A stretch of DNA of 64,000 bases, taken from assembly GCA_037127315.1 (NCBI GenBank), contig JBBBDQ010000419.1, positions 5,977,501 through 6,041,500 of the forward strand, in the 5' to 3' direction. How positions within the stretch are numbered: the first letter of the stretch is position 1; each line of letters opens with the position of its first letter. This DNA is from Ascarosepion bandense (lineage: Eukaryota; Mollusca; Cephalopoda; Sepiida; Sepiidae). Below the pieces are notes generated by a model. The model was not told where the DNA came from. It did no database searches and saw only the letters and a program-made list of their open reading frames with translations. A program made the position numbers and the translations under genes. This document shows, piece after piece, positions 1-9,589 of the stretch.

Positions 1-94
1 TTAAAAAATCTATGGCTCGATGATTTGTATTAAACTTTTTAATTTTCGATTAGTAAATATAATCTTGTAAGACAAGTATGTGTCTTTTCACAGG

Positions 95-292
95 ATCTAT
101 TCAAGTTGTACAGCGAGACTATTTTGAGGACTCTAGATGTTATGCCAGAATTTGTCATCGGACGCCACAATTTAATCAACATAGGGTACGCAGATGATGC
201 AGTGCTGATTGCAGACACGGAAAGGAAACTACTAGACCTCCTACAGAAAGTAGCTGAAGAGAGTGACCAGAAAGGACTACAAATACGACCGT
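95..292 (+). pseudogene. LINE-A reverse transcriptase fragment (YADD palm motif)
   Basis: The frame beginning at 106 contains the reverse transcriptase palm motif YADDAVLIADTERK, so this is the catalytic region of a non-LTR retrotransposon. The same motif neighbourhood recurs at 27.6 kb. The fragment lacks the N-terminal endonuclease and fingers, and it breaks off near 292 where unrelated AT-rich sequence begins. The LINE resumes at about 546 in the same orientation, so this is one interrupted, dead copy. Assignment to a named LINE clade is not firm. Confidence 0.75.
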
Positions 293-545
293 TTAGTTCG
301 ATTAGGGAATTTGTTGGATGCTGAAAATTTTTAAAAACAATTTAAAAATGTCTTAAATTCAAATATCTCTTCCAGACATTTGTTTCAAAGAGAAATCGAA
401 CAATTTAAGGATTAATTAATTTTTCTTTTCACAAATTTTCTGATTAAATTAATGAAAAAGTTCTCATTGGATGCAAAGGGACATCTTGACATCAAACGGT
501 AATAAAATTATTAACGAATAATTATAAGTAAAAGTATTAAGCAAG
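293..545. other. AT-rich sequence interrupting LINE-A
   Basis: About 250 bases of AT-rich sequence sit between two parts of one LINE-A copy. I see no coding potential, poly(A) tail or clear terminal repeat, so it may be an unrecognised insertion or a rearranged segment. Confidence 0.4.
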
Positions 546-1205
546 AAGAATGCATGGTCATCAGCAAAAAGAGCAGCCCAAAATGCCAAATACAAGTGGG
601 GGATATTAAGCAGGTTCAAAAATTTAAATACCTGGGAAGTCTTCTAACAGAAGATGGAAAGTGCTGCGCAGAGATCTGAAGGCAAATTGGCATGGCGAAG
701 GACGCATTCCAGAAGCTGAGTAAAGTATTAAGAGACAGGAAACTTTCACTAGAAACAAAGAAGAGAGTACTGGATGTCAGTTCTTCAATATGGCAGTGAA
801 TGCTGGACAATATCATCAAGGATGAAGGAAAAACTTGAAGCAACTGAAATGTGGTTCTACAGAAGGATGCTGCGGATATCATGGACCGAGCAATGATGAG
901 GTTTTGGAAAGGATGGAAACAAAAAGGAAATTAATATTGAACATCAGGAAGAGACAAATAAAGTTCCTGGGATATGCAATGAGGAAGTGGGGTGCTTGAG
1001 GAATCCGATACAAACAGGCCAGATAGAAGGAAAAGGAGACAGAGGAAAGCAGCGGAAAACATATTAGAAGGGCCTGATCAGCTGGATGACAGAACGGGGG
1101 CTGCATGGTGTTACAGGAGAAAACGTACTAAGAGCCCCCAGGTATAGGGAGACGTGGAAAGCCATGATCACCTACGCCCTGAAAGGACAAGGCACATAGA
1201 AGAAG
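546..1205 (+). pseudogene. LINE-A C-terminal domain, decayed
   Basis: Broken frames read, in order, a thumb-side segment (FKYLGSLLTEDGK, then GMAKDAFQKLSKVLRD), then WFYRRMLRISWTEH and RKLILNIRKRQ. This is the characteristic C-terminal half of LINE-A. Stops and frameshifts are frequent (for example after GKCCAEI), so it is inactive. It continues the fragment at 95-292 and ends near 1205 with no obvious poly(A). The strongest support is that the same series recurs at 25, 28, 42, 50 and 63 kb. Confidence 0.8.
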
Positions 1206-1367
1206 AAATATAGTCTTCACTTAATAACATAACCACGACAAAGATTTGAAGAATTTTATAAATATTTTGAAACTTTATTAACTATTATAATTAAATTAAA
1301 AATCATGACAATTCTTTTAAAAATACATTATCCATCGAAAGTGTTTTTTTTTCAAACTCTAATGTAC

Positions 1368-1402
<35 letters not shown>

Positions 1403-1612
1403 TAATTACTTAGTTTTTGTACATAATTAAATTGGACCAGTACACAGTTGTATTATTAAAATTATATTTTAAAACGTTTGAATATTTTTCATTTCTAAAC
1501 GAGTTATTACGCAACCTAGGTTTCTACCATCTGATGTCTTCGGGCAATTTATGATAAATGATTTTACCGTTTTTTTTTTAAAGAACGCTCACGTAACGGG
1601 GATTTTTTAATG

Positions 1613-1674
<62 letters not shown>

Positions 1675-2085
1675 CACACACATATATTCTAAAAGCAATT
1701 AAAAGCTTATCTAATAATGTCATAGTTTTACCGCATTTTTTAATTCACTATACGGAGGAGATTTGCGTTAAAATGGCCAACTGTTTGAAAAGAAAATAGA
1801 GGGTTTGCATTCTTCAAGGAGTCCTGCGCTAAACTAATAAAACAAATTTTTGAAACAAAATTTAATTTCTTGAAATTTCATGAATTTACAGGAAGTGTAT
1901 GTATGTTTGCAAAAAATATTTTTATCAAGATTTTATAAAAACTAGTATTTTAAAAATAATTTAATTCATTTGTATATGTCCTAAAAGTCTCATTAAAATT
2001 CGACAATTATTTGATTTTTGCATGAATTTCCAAATTAATGTGTTTTTCACCGGAAAAAGATAAGTTGTGTATTATTATATTAGGA
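1206..2085. other. AT-rich intergenic stretch with (TA)n and (CA)n tracts
   Basis: A (TA)n run lies at about 1370-1400 and a (CA)n run of about 55 bases at about 1614-1669. I see no gene or recognisable element in the rest. Confidence 0.6.
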
Positions 2086-2359
2086 TGTACGTTGTGGTGC
2101 AGTGGATATCGGCTTGGAACGAGAAATCGGAGAGCCGAGTTTGAATTCCAGTCAAATTTGTTGCATTCACTTACGCGTAAATAATTAATTTATCTCTTCC
2201 CTCCAGCTATAGCAGGTCAGATTGGGTTGGTAACCAGTCCACAGCAGAAATTAATAACAACTTACTGCGGTAAAATCTTCTGCTGGGTCAGTTATGTCCC
2301 TTTCTCTGTCGAGATGTGATTGCCCAAGCGTGTATCACGTATAGCACTTAACTGACTGA
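2086..2359 (+). mobile_element. SINE-1 copy (tRNA-derived)
   Basis: The head contains an A-box-like TTGTGGTGCAGTGG and a B-box-like GAGTTTGAATTCC, the internal RNA polymerase III promoter layout of a tRNA-derived SINE. The body continues to the family end CACTTAACTGACTGA. Internal deletions relative to sister copies (49.2 kb) shorten it. No poly(A) tail is present, as in all copies of this family here. Confidence 0.85.
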
Positions 2360-2570
2360 ATATTATATTATCCATACTCTGGTAAAAATTTGTTGATTAC
2401 ACGCTGACGAAAAAAAAACAAAAAAAAAAACAGATTTTTTACCAAAATTTCGAAATTGTTATAAAGAATGAATTAAAAAAAATAATGATTTTTCCTCTTA
2501 ATAATAACATAAACATTTTGATAGAAAAGCTTCATTTTTATTAGGTTTAGGTCATTTTTCCTTCCAACAT

Positions 2571-2598
2571 CTGAAGATGGCTCATGTGAGCCGAAAGC
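2571..2598 (+). other. Hammerhead-like core motif (CTGAAGA - helix II - GAAA)
   Basis: CTGAAGA is followed by GGCTCA, a TG loop, TGAGCC and GAAAGC. This matches the hammerhead core CUGANGA, a perfect 6 bp helix II and GAAA. Position 7 of the hammerhead core is known to tolerate any base. Helices I and III are not convincingly closed, so self-cleavage is not claimed. It probably marks the end of a Penelope-like terminal repeat. Confidence 0.4.
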
Positions 2599-2768
2599 TT
2601 AGAACCAACATAATAAAAAAATATCAAAATGTTTGACAATTTTGTCATTATTTTCACTTAAAATTATACCCAAAATTCGATTTTTAGAACGGCTCATGAT
2701 TAAACATAATAGACATTCATTGTCTGTTATATTTAACAGTATATGTTTAGAAAATTATCTGCTGCCTC

Positions 2769-2769
<1 letters not shown>

Positions 2770-2807
<38 letters not shown>

Positions 2808-2831
2808 TATATATATATATATATATATATA
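2770..2831. repeat. (CA)n-(TA)n compound microsatellite
   Basis: About 35 bases of CA repeat run directly into about 26 bases of TA repeat, ending just before a Helitron-like element. Confidence 0.95.
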
Positions 2832-2834
2832 TTA

Positions 2835-2855
2835 TCTAAACTTATTTATAAATGG

Positions 2856-2896
<41 letters not shown>

Positions 2897-3570
2897 TGTC
2901 TGTCTGTGTGTGTGTCCGTTACCTATAGACTCCGAAACGGCTGAACCGATTCTCTTGAAAATGTACACAGTTGTACTATAAGCGTCTGCGAGTGTTCTTA
3001 GCTAGGTTTTGTGTCGAGGTACTCGCGATAAATATCATAAATCGATAATCGAAAAAATCAGGTTATAGAAGGAGTGGTCCGATTTTAATCAAATTTGATA
3101 CACTCATAGACAAAGGCATAAGAAAGGATATTCAGAAGTTTCAAGGTTGCAGTTCTTACAATAGTGCAGAAAATCGATAATGTATACGTATAAAAGGCCA
3201 GATGTTTGTGTGTGTATCTGTTTATCTGCCTGTATGTCTGAAATTTTTTCAGCCCTTTTATTTTAGTTTTTGCTTTGGGTTTGGCTCTAAGTAGGTACAA
3301 TTGTAGTTCTTAGTCTCAGCCATGATACCATTTACTCAGAAGACTTATTTAGCCTTCAAAATTCAGTTAACGACGAAAAAATCTTATTTGATATCGATAG
3401 CAGGAAATCAAAATTTGACTTACATCCATTCATTTTTCTTTCAGTTTACGGTTTCGCTTTAACTGGAAACAACTATTGCTTTTTAGTCTTTCGTGCCAAC
3501 GTGCAAAGAGTCTAAGCTCCAGGACCATGGATTAGTTTTAAAGCTTTTATACTTTAGGCTATACTGCTTG
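2835..3570 (+). mobile_element. Helitron-like non-autonomous element, copy 1
   Basis: The 5' end TCTAAACTTATTTATAAATGG follows an A and leads into a (TG)n tract. The body matches copies at 20.1, 23.0, 30.1, 33.7, 34.6 and 53.9 kb. The 3' end is decayed here (CTTG rather than CTAG, and the terminal hairpin is deleted). A 5' TC and 3' CTAG with insertion between A and T are Helitron hallmarks. No Rep/helicase coding is present, so it is non-autonomous. A different class of non-autonomous element remains possible. Confidence 0.6.
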
Positions 3571-3600
3571 TAAATCATATTTTAGAACATGTACAAATTT

Positions 3601-3664
3601 TTTATATATCCACTACAAATTGTACATTTTGTTTCGACATTGAAATTACAATGTCTCATCAGGT
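3601..3664 (-). other. Hammerhead-like ribozyme core in a Penelope-type terminal repeat
   Basis: On the minus strand CTGATGA (3656-3662) is followed by a perfect 7 bp helix (GACATTG/CAATGTC, loop TAATTT) and GAAAC (3631-3635). Downstream the helix-III arms AAAT/ATTT can pair, and GTAGTG can pair with CACTAC upstream of CTGATGA to form helix I. This is the three-way hammerhead layout. Penelope-like elements are known to carry hammerheads in their terminal repeats. The base at the cleavage site is ambiguous (two registers are possible). Confidence 0.5.
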
Positions 3665-4440
3665 AGTGTGGAAAGGAATGGAAAGCCTCTTTTCTTATAT
3701 TTGGCGAGTTGTGTGTGAGATGTTGGTGGGGGTTAGCGATAAGGGAATAAGTCTTATAAATTGTCTGTTAAAATTTTGAAGAAAGTAGATATAGTTGATT
3801 AATGAAAGTGTCGGGAATTTTGTAAACAGATTTAACATTGGAAGATGGAATGTAGGTTTTATGGCCTCATGAAATGACTTTATTCTTGGGATTTATTAGA
3901 GGAGCAGAGTAGAAAAGTGTAAAGGGTGGGGAGGGATGGGATTGGCCCTATCTTTAATGTTTATTTGTACAACTATAGAATATTTTTGTATTTAAGCACA
4001 ATTTTTATAATTAATCTAATTTTGTGTATTTAACCTTAATTTTGAACTTAGGAAATCGATTTTTCTATAAAATTTTAAATTTTAAATTAGATCACACTTT
4101 GTGGTGTGTAATAGATAAAATTTAATGTAAGAGTGTTGTTAGTACTATGAAGGTTTATCATCTTTAAGGGGTCATAGATTTGGCTATTGTAGTATTGCTT
4201 TAGCATGATTGTAAGGTTTTAATGTGTTTGCAGTTTACTGTGGTTTCATATCTCTGGTTTAAAAGTTTGTTGCTATTCATATATTTAATGATTTCAATTT
4301 TTTCTTGACACCAAAGGAAACATGGTTCCTTTATTGATTTCTTGCTTATTTGAGGAGTTTCCATATATCCTATGTCTATAGCACTACTCGATTTTCATGC
4401 ACTATGCACTTGATGATTGCATAGAGCATGAAACTAATTC
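3665..4440. other. AT-rich, possible Penelope-like remnant, unrecognised
   Basis: This follows the hammerhead-like end and resembles in composition the Penelope remnant at 9.6 kb, but I cannot read a conserved domain in it. A short inverted pair around 4374-4452 (CTATGTCTATAG... / ...CTATAGACATAG) may form a fold-back. Confidence 0.3.
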
Positions 4441-4597
4441 GTACTATAGACATAGTACAGTAGGGTCAGTTGGACACCGTTTGTGAAAAAACGGGCACCA
4501 TAACGCAATTTACGCCACCGGAAATTTAAAAACGGCATGTTGTAATTCTTGGCATTTGTCTAGAAGCTCCAATACGAACATTTCGGAGTGTTTTTAT
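4441..4597 (+). mobile_element. MLE-A 5' fragment (mariner-like remnant)
   Basis: Contains GGGTCAGTTGGACACCGT and GGCATGTTGTAATTC, also found at 6.4, 18.6 (reverse) and 21.1 kb. At 21 kb the same sequence runs into a decayed mariner-like transposase. Here only the 5' region survives, cut off by a SINE-1 copy. Confidence 0.55.
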
Positions 4598-4771
4598 GCC
4601 GACTCAGAACGAGAAATCGTGGAGCCGATTTCGAATTCGCACTAATAACCTTGGGAAAGGGATTAATCCGTCCCTTTCCTCTAGTTATGGGTTAAATAAC
4701 AGGACAGATTGGGCTCTATAGCCTTGGCTGGAAACCAGTCTCCCGCAACAGGTAGTGGCAACCTGTTGCGG
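4598..4771 (+). mobile_element. SINE-1 copy, truncated at both ends
   Basis: It starts inside the tRNA-like head (AGAACGAGAAATCG), keeps the B-box-like region and the middle (GGACAGATTGGGCTCTATAG), and stops near the GCGGGATAAT block. The terminal hairpin and CTGACTG end are missing. Confidence 0.75.
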
Positions 4772-5233
4772 GATAATTAAAGAATGCCTGAGATCTATTG
4801 CCTGCTTTATCTTTGGCATTTATATGCACCGACTGAGTGCATCAATAGTTCCAAAAGGTCTGGATGGTTCTACCCAAGCCTTCACCACTTTAATCAAGTC
4901 ACTTGTGTGGGTCTTCTGGCGGTTTACCTAGGTTTCATAACAATTAAGCTGTCAGATCCTCATACGTCGAATCCGACAGGAGAGTCCATTACATATATAT
5001 AATGGACATTAATTTTCTTTCTTTGCTTTTATTATTGGGCAATAATTGCTGTTTTATTTCATAAATTTCTTCTGATTTTGACAAATTATACTTGAAATGA
5101 CACTCCACGCACGCACGCACGCACGCATATATACATATTTTTTTTTATATATTAAGACCAATTTTAGGGGAAAAAGTATAACAATTAAACACGTCACACG
5201 AAAATATTTTATACTTTTTCATACAACTTTACC

Positions 5234-5237
<4 letters not shown>
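4772..5237. other. Unassigned stretch with an (ACGC)n tract
   Basis: A tetranucleotide ACGC run lies near 5105-5127. No element or gene is recognised. Confidence 0.5.
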
Positions 5238-5275
<38 letters not shown>

Positions 5276-5279
<4 letters not shown>

Positions 5280-5522
5280 CTCTCACCTATCTAAATGAAT
5301 ATGTCAGCTCTATCACTGATATTGAGCGTTTTCAAATAAGTACCGCGCATATATAATATATAAGTAATATAATATATATGACAAATTGGACGTATATATA
5401 TATATATATGCAATTTGTTATATATATTATATTACTTGTATATTATATATGCGCGGTACTTATTTGAAAACGCTCAATATCAGTGATAGAGCTGACATAT
5501 TCATTTAGATAGGTGAGAGCTT
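5276..5522. repeat. Near-perfect 247 bp palindrome (fold-back element)
   Basis: The left arm 5276-5388 and right arm 5411-5522 are almost perfect reverse complements (about 112 bases each; two mismatches seen near the loop), separated by a 22-base TA-rich spacer. Both ends lie in (TA)n tracts. The arms include GTACCGCGCATATATAAT and AGCTCTCACCTATC. It would fold into a very long hairpin as DNA or RNA and looks like a fold-back MITE inserted in a TA microsatellite. Confidence 0.9.
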
Positions 5523-5576
5523 ATATATATATATATAAGCTTTAAACCTTTATTACCTTCATTCTTAACTGCCCGA

Positions 5577-5577
<1 letters not shown>

Positions 5578-5628
<51 letters not shown>

Positions 5629-5629
5629 G

Positions 5630-5660
<31 letters not shown>

Positions 5661-5696
5661 TTATATTTATATTTATATACATGCACATTTCACACA

Positions 5697-5752
<56 letters not shown>
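5578..5752. repeat. (TA)n, (CA)n microsatellite cluster
   Basis: A TA run at about 5578-5624, interrupted TA to about 5680, CA repeats at about 5695-5730 and TA again to 5752. ORFs read through here are artefacts of the repeat. Confidence 0.95.
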
Positions 5753-6344
5753 ATCTCTAAGAGGAAAAGAAAAGGTCAGAAAATAAGATGAGAAACCTAG
5801 AAAAGTAAAAGAAAGAGAAAATGGAAAGAAACAGAAGAAATAGAAAATGAAGGGGAAAATAAGTGAAAAAGTATCGAGAGGAAAGAGCGAATGGAAACGG
5901 CTAAGAGTGAGAAATTTTAAATTTTGGCCGGAAATCAATTGCAGACTGATATTCACATTGCTTACAGTGTTTGAGCTCAAATCTTTTTTGAAGTTAAAAA
6001 AAAAACAAAAAGAATTGTACTTTTATAAAGAAACGGAAAAGAAAGAGGAAAAGGAAAGGTATAGAATAAATAGAAAATGAATAGGAAAACAAGTGAGAAA
6101 ATATAGAGAGCGAAGCATCGTTTCTTCGCTCTTTCCCCATTTTTAATATCTTCTTACGTTGTACGGAAAAAATCCAAATAGAAAGAGAAGTGTTATTTTT
6201 AAAAGAAATTATTTTTCAAATAAAACGTTTATTATCATCATTGTTAACTGCCCGATGAGACGTTGTTCTTTCGATGTCGAAACAAAATGTACAATTTTGT
6301 AGTAGTAGTTTTTCACATGTTCTAACGTAAAAATTAATAATATA
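5753..6344. other. Purine-rich stretch with a Penelope-type end
   Basis: GAAA/GGAAAA-rich sequence to about 6200. At 6252-6290 there is CCGATGAGACGTTG...GTCGAAACAAAATGT, a decayed plus-strand relative of the hammerhead-like motif at 3.6 kb. No gene is seen. Confidence 0.45.
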
Positions 6345-6479
6345 TATAGCGTGACGGGTAAATTGTTGCTATCTTATTTTTTTTTATTTCACGTATTCAC
6401 TTTTTTGTATTTTGTTTTTGACTGCACAGTATAGTAGGGTCAGTTGGACACTGTTTATGAGAAAAATATCAACATTACT
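6345..6479 (+). mobile_element. MLE-A 5' fragment
   Basis: GTGACGGGTAAATTGTTGC, a T-rich stretch, GACTGCACAGTATAGTAGGG and TCAGTTGGACACTGT follow in the same order as at 20.97-21.09 kb. Only the 5' end of the mariner-like element is left. Confidence 0.5.
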
Positions 6480-6611
6480 AATTTACTTATTTTTTAATCA
6501 TTTCACCCCAAGCAAGACATTCCACTGCCACTATTGCGCATGGGGTTATATAGGGGAAGGTAAAGAGAAAGAGTGGTTAGATATAGGAAATGTCAGAAGG
6601 AGGGTGATAGA
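6480..6611 (-). mobile_element. LINE-B type 3' end, reverse orientation
   Basis: Read on the minus strand it ends TTGCTTGGGGTGAAATGATTA followed by A-rich sequence. A close relative sits inside LINE-A at 27.7 kb. It lies directly against the first R4-like 3' region. Confidence 0.6.
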
Positions 6612-6748
6612 TGGGTAAGGATGATGGCGAAAATAGAAAAAATATGAAATGGAGCCATAACAACACGCCACAACCTGCCTTAGGTTTTCCCGCAGACTTG
6701 GTTGGTAGTGGCGACCATAGCAGAAATCGAAATATGATGAACAATGAC

Positions 6749-6786
<38 letters not shown>
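6612..6786 (+). mobile_element. R4/Dong-like retrotransposon, 3' UTR only (copy 1)
   Basis: Contains CCGCAGACTTGGTTGGTAG and CGAAATATGATG followed by an (ATA)n tract at about 6751-6786. The same 3' UTR follows the coding copies at 8.12 and 9.08 kb. All coding sequence is missing, so this is an extremely 5'-truncated insertion. Confidence 0.75.
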
Positions 6787-6791
<5 letters not shown>

Positions 6792-6849
6792 GTGCGTAAA
6801 GAGTACTAAATAGTGCGTAAAGAGTACTAAATAGTGCGTAAAGAGTACT
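6787..6849 (+). repeat. Three perfect 21 bp direct repeats at the R4-like 5' junction
   Basis: The unit AAATAGTGCGTAAAGAGTACT occurs three times head to tail. Its GCGTAAAGAGTACT part runs into the retrotransposon coding sequence (RKEYYRRL...), so the repeat includes element sequence duplicated at the truncation point. Confidence 0.9.
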
Positions 6850-8120
6850 ATAGAAGGCTACGAATGATATTAAAAACTGAATTAAATTCACAGAATAGAG
6901 TTATGGCCATTAATAGCCTTGCAATCCCAGTTGTCCAATATAGCTTCAACATCTTAAACTGGACTCTAAACGACATCAGGCGAATGGATGCTAAAACAAG
7001 AAAGCTTCTTTCTAAGCATAGGATGCATCACCCAAAGGCTGATGTAGACCGTCTATACATACCCCGTAAAGAAGGTGGAAGGGGTCTTATTCAGCTGGAA
7101 TTGTCATACAAGACAACAACTATTGGCTTACTAACATACATAGAAACAACAAAGGATTGGATGATACAATTAGTAAGGCAACATGAAGAAAGAAAGAAAA
7201 AATATTCAATAATAAAAGAAGGCAGTAAATACAAACAAGAATTACAGTTAGTAGATTCTGTAGAAAAGCAAAACAGTAGCCAAGAACCAACTATTGCGGC
7301 AAAAAATATGAAAATGAAAGCCAAAGATAAAGCTCTTGAAAAGATGAAACAGCGCTGGCAAGACAAACCTCTGCATGGCCAATACCCAGTACGTGCCAAT
7401 AAATCCAATGTTGACAAAGTTAATACTCATCGATGGTTACGTGCATCTGGATTAAAGTCTGAAACTGAAGGATTTATACTTGCAGCACAAGACCAAAGTC
7501 TTTTCACGAGAAACTTTCAGGCAAATATTATGCATAATAATATGGATCCAAAATGCAGGTTTTGTGATAAACACCAAGAAACAATAGACCACCTAATCTC
7601 AGGCTGTTCTGTGCTTGCCCCAAACGAATATAAAAATCGCCACGATAGAGTTGGGCAATATTTACATTGGGCAATGTGCAAACATTATGGAAAAGCTGTA
7701 AACAAACACTGGTATGAACATCATCCAGCACCGGTTACAGAAATAGAAGATGTAACCATTCTATGGGATTACACCATCTACACAGACAGAAAAATTGAAG
7801 CAAACAGGCCAGACATTATTGTTAAAAACCAGAAGGAGAAAACTTGTCTATTAATTGATATGGCTTGTCCAGCGGATTGTAACATAGCAATCAAGGAATT
7901 TGAAAAACTGTCAAAATATAAAGACCTGGAAATTGAAATAGAAAAAATGTGGAAATTGAAAACAAGAGTTGTGCCAGTGATAGTAGGTGCACTTGGAATG
8001 ATAAAAAATGGAACAAAACAACACATTGAAAGAATCCCTGGAAACCCCAGCTTAAGAGATATACAAAAAATTGTATTATTAAGTACAGCCCACACACTAA
8101 GGAAAACGTTATCTATGTAA
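6834..8120 (+). CDS. R4/Dong-like non-LTR retrotransposon ORF, C-terminal part (zinc knuckle + restriction-like endonuclease)
   Basis: A 428-codon open frame, 5'-truncated: the reverse transcriptase catalytic core is missing and the visible start codon lies in the junction repeat, so it is not the native start. Residues 1-100 read as the region after the reverse transcriptase (AINSLAIPVVQYSFNIL; YIPRKEGGRGLIQLE). A CX2CX8HX4C zinc knuckle is at C241, C244, H253 and C258. A restriction-like endonuclease follows with RPD at 325-327 and LLIDMACP with D342. This order is typical of the R2/R4/NeSL/CRE group with a C-terminal endonuclease. The absence of stops over 1.28 kb suggests recent insertion. 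The 3' UTR and TAA-type tail run to about 8305. Confidence 0.85.
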   Translation: MRKEYYRRLRMILKTELNSQNRVMAINSLAIPVVQYSFNILNWTLNDIRRMDAKTRKLLSKHRMHHPKADVDRLYIPRKEGGRGLIQLELSYKTTTIGLLTYIETTKDWMIQLVRQHEERKKKYSIIKEGSKYKQELQLVDSVEKQNSSQEPTIAAKNMKMKAKDKALEKMKQRWQDKPLHGQYPVRANKSNVDKVNTHRWLRASGLKSETEGFILAAQDQSLFTRNFQANIMHNNMDPKCRFCDKHQETIDHLISGCSVLAPNEYKNRHDRVGQYLHWAMCKHYGKAVNKHWYEHHPAPVTEIEDVTILWDYTIYTDRKIEANRPDIIVKNQKEKTCLLIDMACPADCNIAIKEFEKLSKYKDLEIEIEKMWKLKTRVVPVIVGALGMIKNGTKQHIERIPGNPSLRDIQKIVLLSTAHTLRKTLSM

Positions 8121-8305
8121 TGCTGGGGATGATAGGGAGGATAGAAAAACATGAAATGGAGTCATAACAACACGCCACTACCTGCCTTAGGTCTCCCCGC
8201 AGACTTGGTTGGTAGTGAGACCAATGCAGAAATCTAAATATGATGAAAAATGACATAATAATAATAAATTGGAGAATAATACAATAATAATAATAATAAT
8301 AATAA
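8121..8305 (+). mobile_element. 3' UTR and (ATA)n tail of R4-like copy 2
   Basis: The 3' UTR holds CCGCAGACTTGGTTGGTAG and ATGATGAAAAATGACATAAT and passes into an ATA/TAA repeat to about 8305, where copy 3 begins directly. The simple-repeat tail and immediate abutment point to repeated insertion at TAA repeats. Confidence 0.8.
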
Positions 8306-9076
8306 CTTGAACAGATGAAACAGCGCTGGCAAGACAAACCTCTGCATGGCCAATATCCAGTACGTGCCAATAAATCCAATGTTGACAAAGTTAATACTCA
8401 TCGATGGTTACGTGCATCTGGATTAAAGTCTGAAACTGAAGGCTTTATTCTTGCAGCACAAGACCAAAGTCTTTTCACTAGAAACTTTCAGGCAAATATT
8501 ATGCATAATAATATGGATCCAAAATGCAGGTTTTGTGATAAACACCAAGAAACAATAGACCACCTAATCTCAGGCTGTTCTGTGCTTGTTCCAAATGAAT
8601 ATAAAAATCGCCACGATAGAGTTGGGCAATATTTACATTGGGCAATGTGCAAACATTATGGAAAATCTGTAAACAAACACTGGTATGAACATCACCCAGC
8701 ACCGGTTACAGAAATAGAAGATGTAACCATTCTATGGGATTACACCATCTACACAGACAGAAAAATTGACATTATTGTTAAAAACCAGAAGGAGAAAACT
8801 TGTCTATTAATTGATATGGCTTGTCCAGCGGATTGTAACATAGCAATCAAGGAATTTGAAAAACTGTCAAAATATAAAGACCTGGAAATTGAAATAGAAA
8901 AAAATGTGGAAATTGAAAACAAGAGTTGTGCCAGTGATAGTAGGTGCACTTGGAATGATAAAAAATGGAACAAAACAACACATTGAAAGAATCCCTGGAA
9001 ACCCCAGCTTAAGAGATATCCAAAAAATTGTCTTATTAAGTACAGTCCACACACTAAGGAAAACTTTATCTATGTA
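8282..9076 (+). pseudogene. R4/Dong-like retrotransposon, 5'-truncated copy 3
   Basis: It begins in TAA repeat then at the equivalent of residue ~168 of copy 2 (MKQRWQDKPLHGQYP) and is almost identical to it. The zinc knuckle is intact. A 15-base deletion removes five residues including the proline of the endonuclease RPD motif, and one extra A near 8899 shifts the frame, so the endonuclease is broken. The original stop position is still recognisable (TCTATGTAA at 9068-9076). Confidence 0.85.
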
Positions 9077-9345
9077 ATGCTAGGGATGATAGGGAAGATA
9101 GAAAAACATGAAATGGAGTCATAACAACACCCCACGACCTGTCTTAGGTCTCCCCGCAGACTTGGTTGGTAGTGAGACCAAAGCAGAAATCGAAATATGA
9201 TGAAAAATGACATAATAATAATAATAATATATAATAATAAAATATAAATTAATAATAATATATAAAAATGAAAATATGAATTAATGATAATAATAATAAT
9301 AGTTATAATAAAAATAAGATAAAATATAATAATATATAATAATAG
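9077..9345 (+). mobile_element. 3' UTR of R4-like copy 3 and expanded TAA-type repeat
   Basis: The same 3' UTR as copies 1 and 2, then from about 9212 an irregular ATA/TAA/TATAA tract of about 130 bases. Confidence 0.75.
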
Positions 9346-9589
9346 GGAGAAAAAGATAAATAATAATAGGAAATAATAGGGAGAAAACATGCTTATAATA
9401 GATTAATTATAAATTAAAATGAAATGTAGTGCATATAGAGAAAAGAATATGACAGTGTTATGAATTTATGGACGTATTTTTAAATTATTTAGTTATATCT
9501 ATAGGTAGACATATTTTGGATTCATGGGTTGAAGACGCAGCAGTAATGTAATGTTTTAATCGTGTGTTTATAGTTGATAGTAATTCTAT
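9346..9589. other. AT-rich, nothing recognised
   Basis: No gene or repeat family identified. Confidence 0.5.

Noticed and set aside
7091..8152. Minus-strand ORFs opposite the R4-like frame
   Set aside because: Shadow frames of the retrotransposon coding sequence; the plus-strand domain reading explains the openness.
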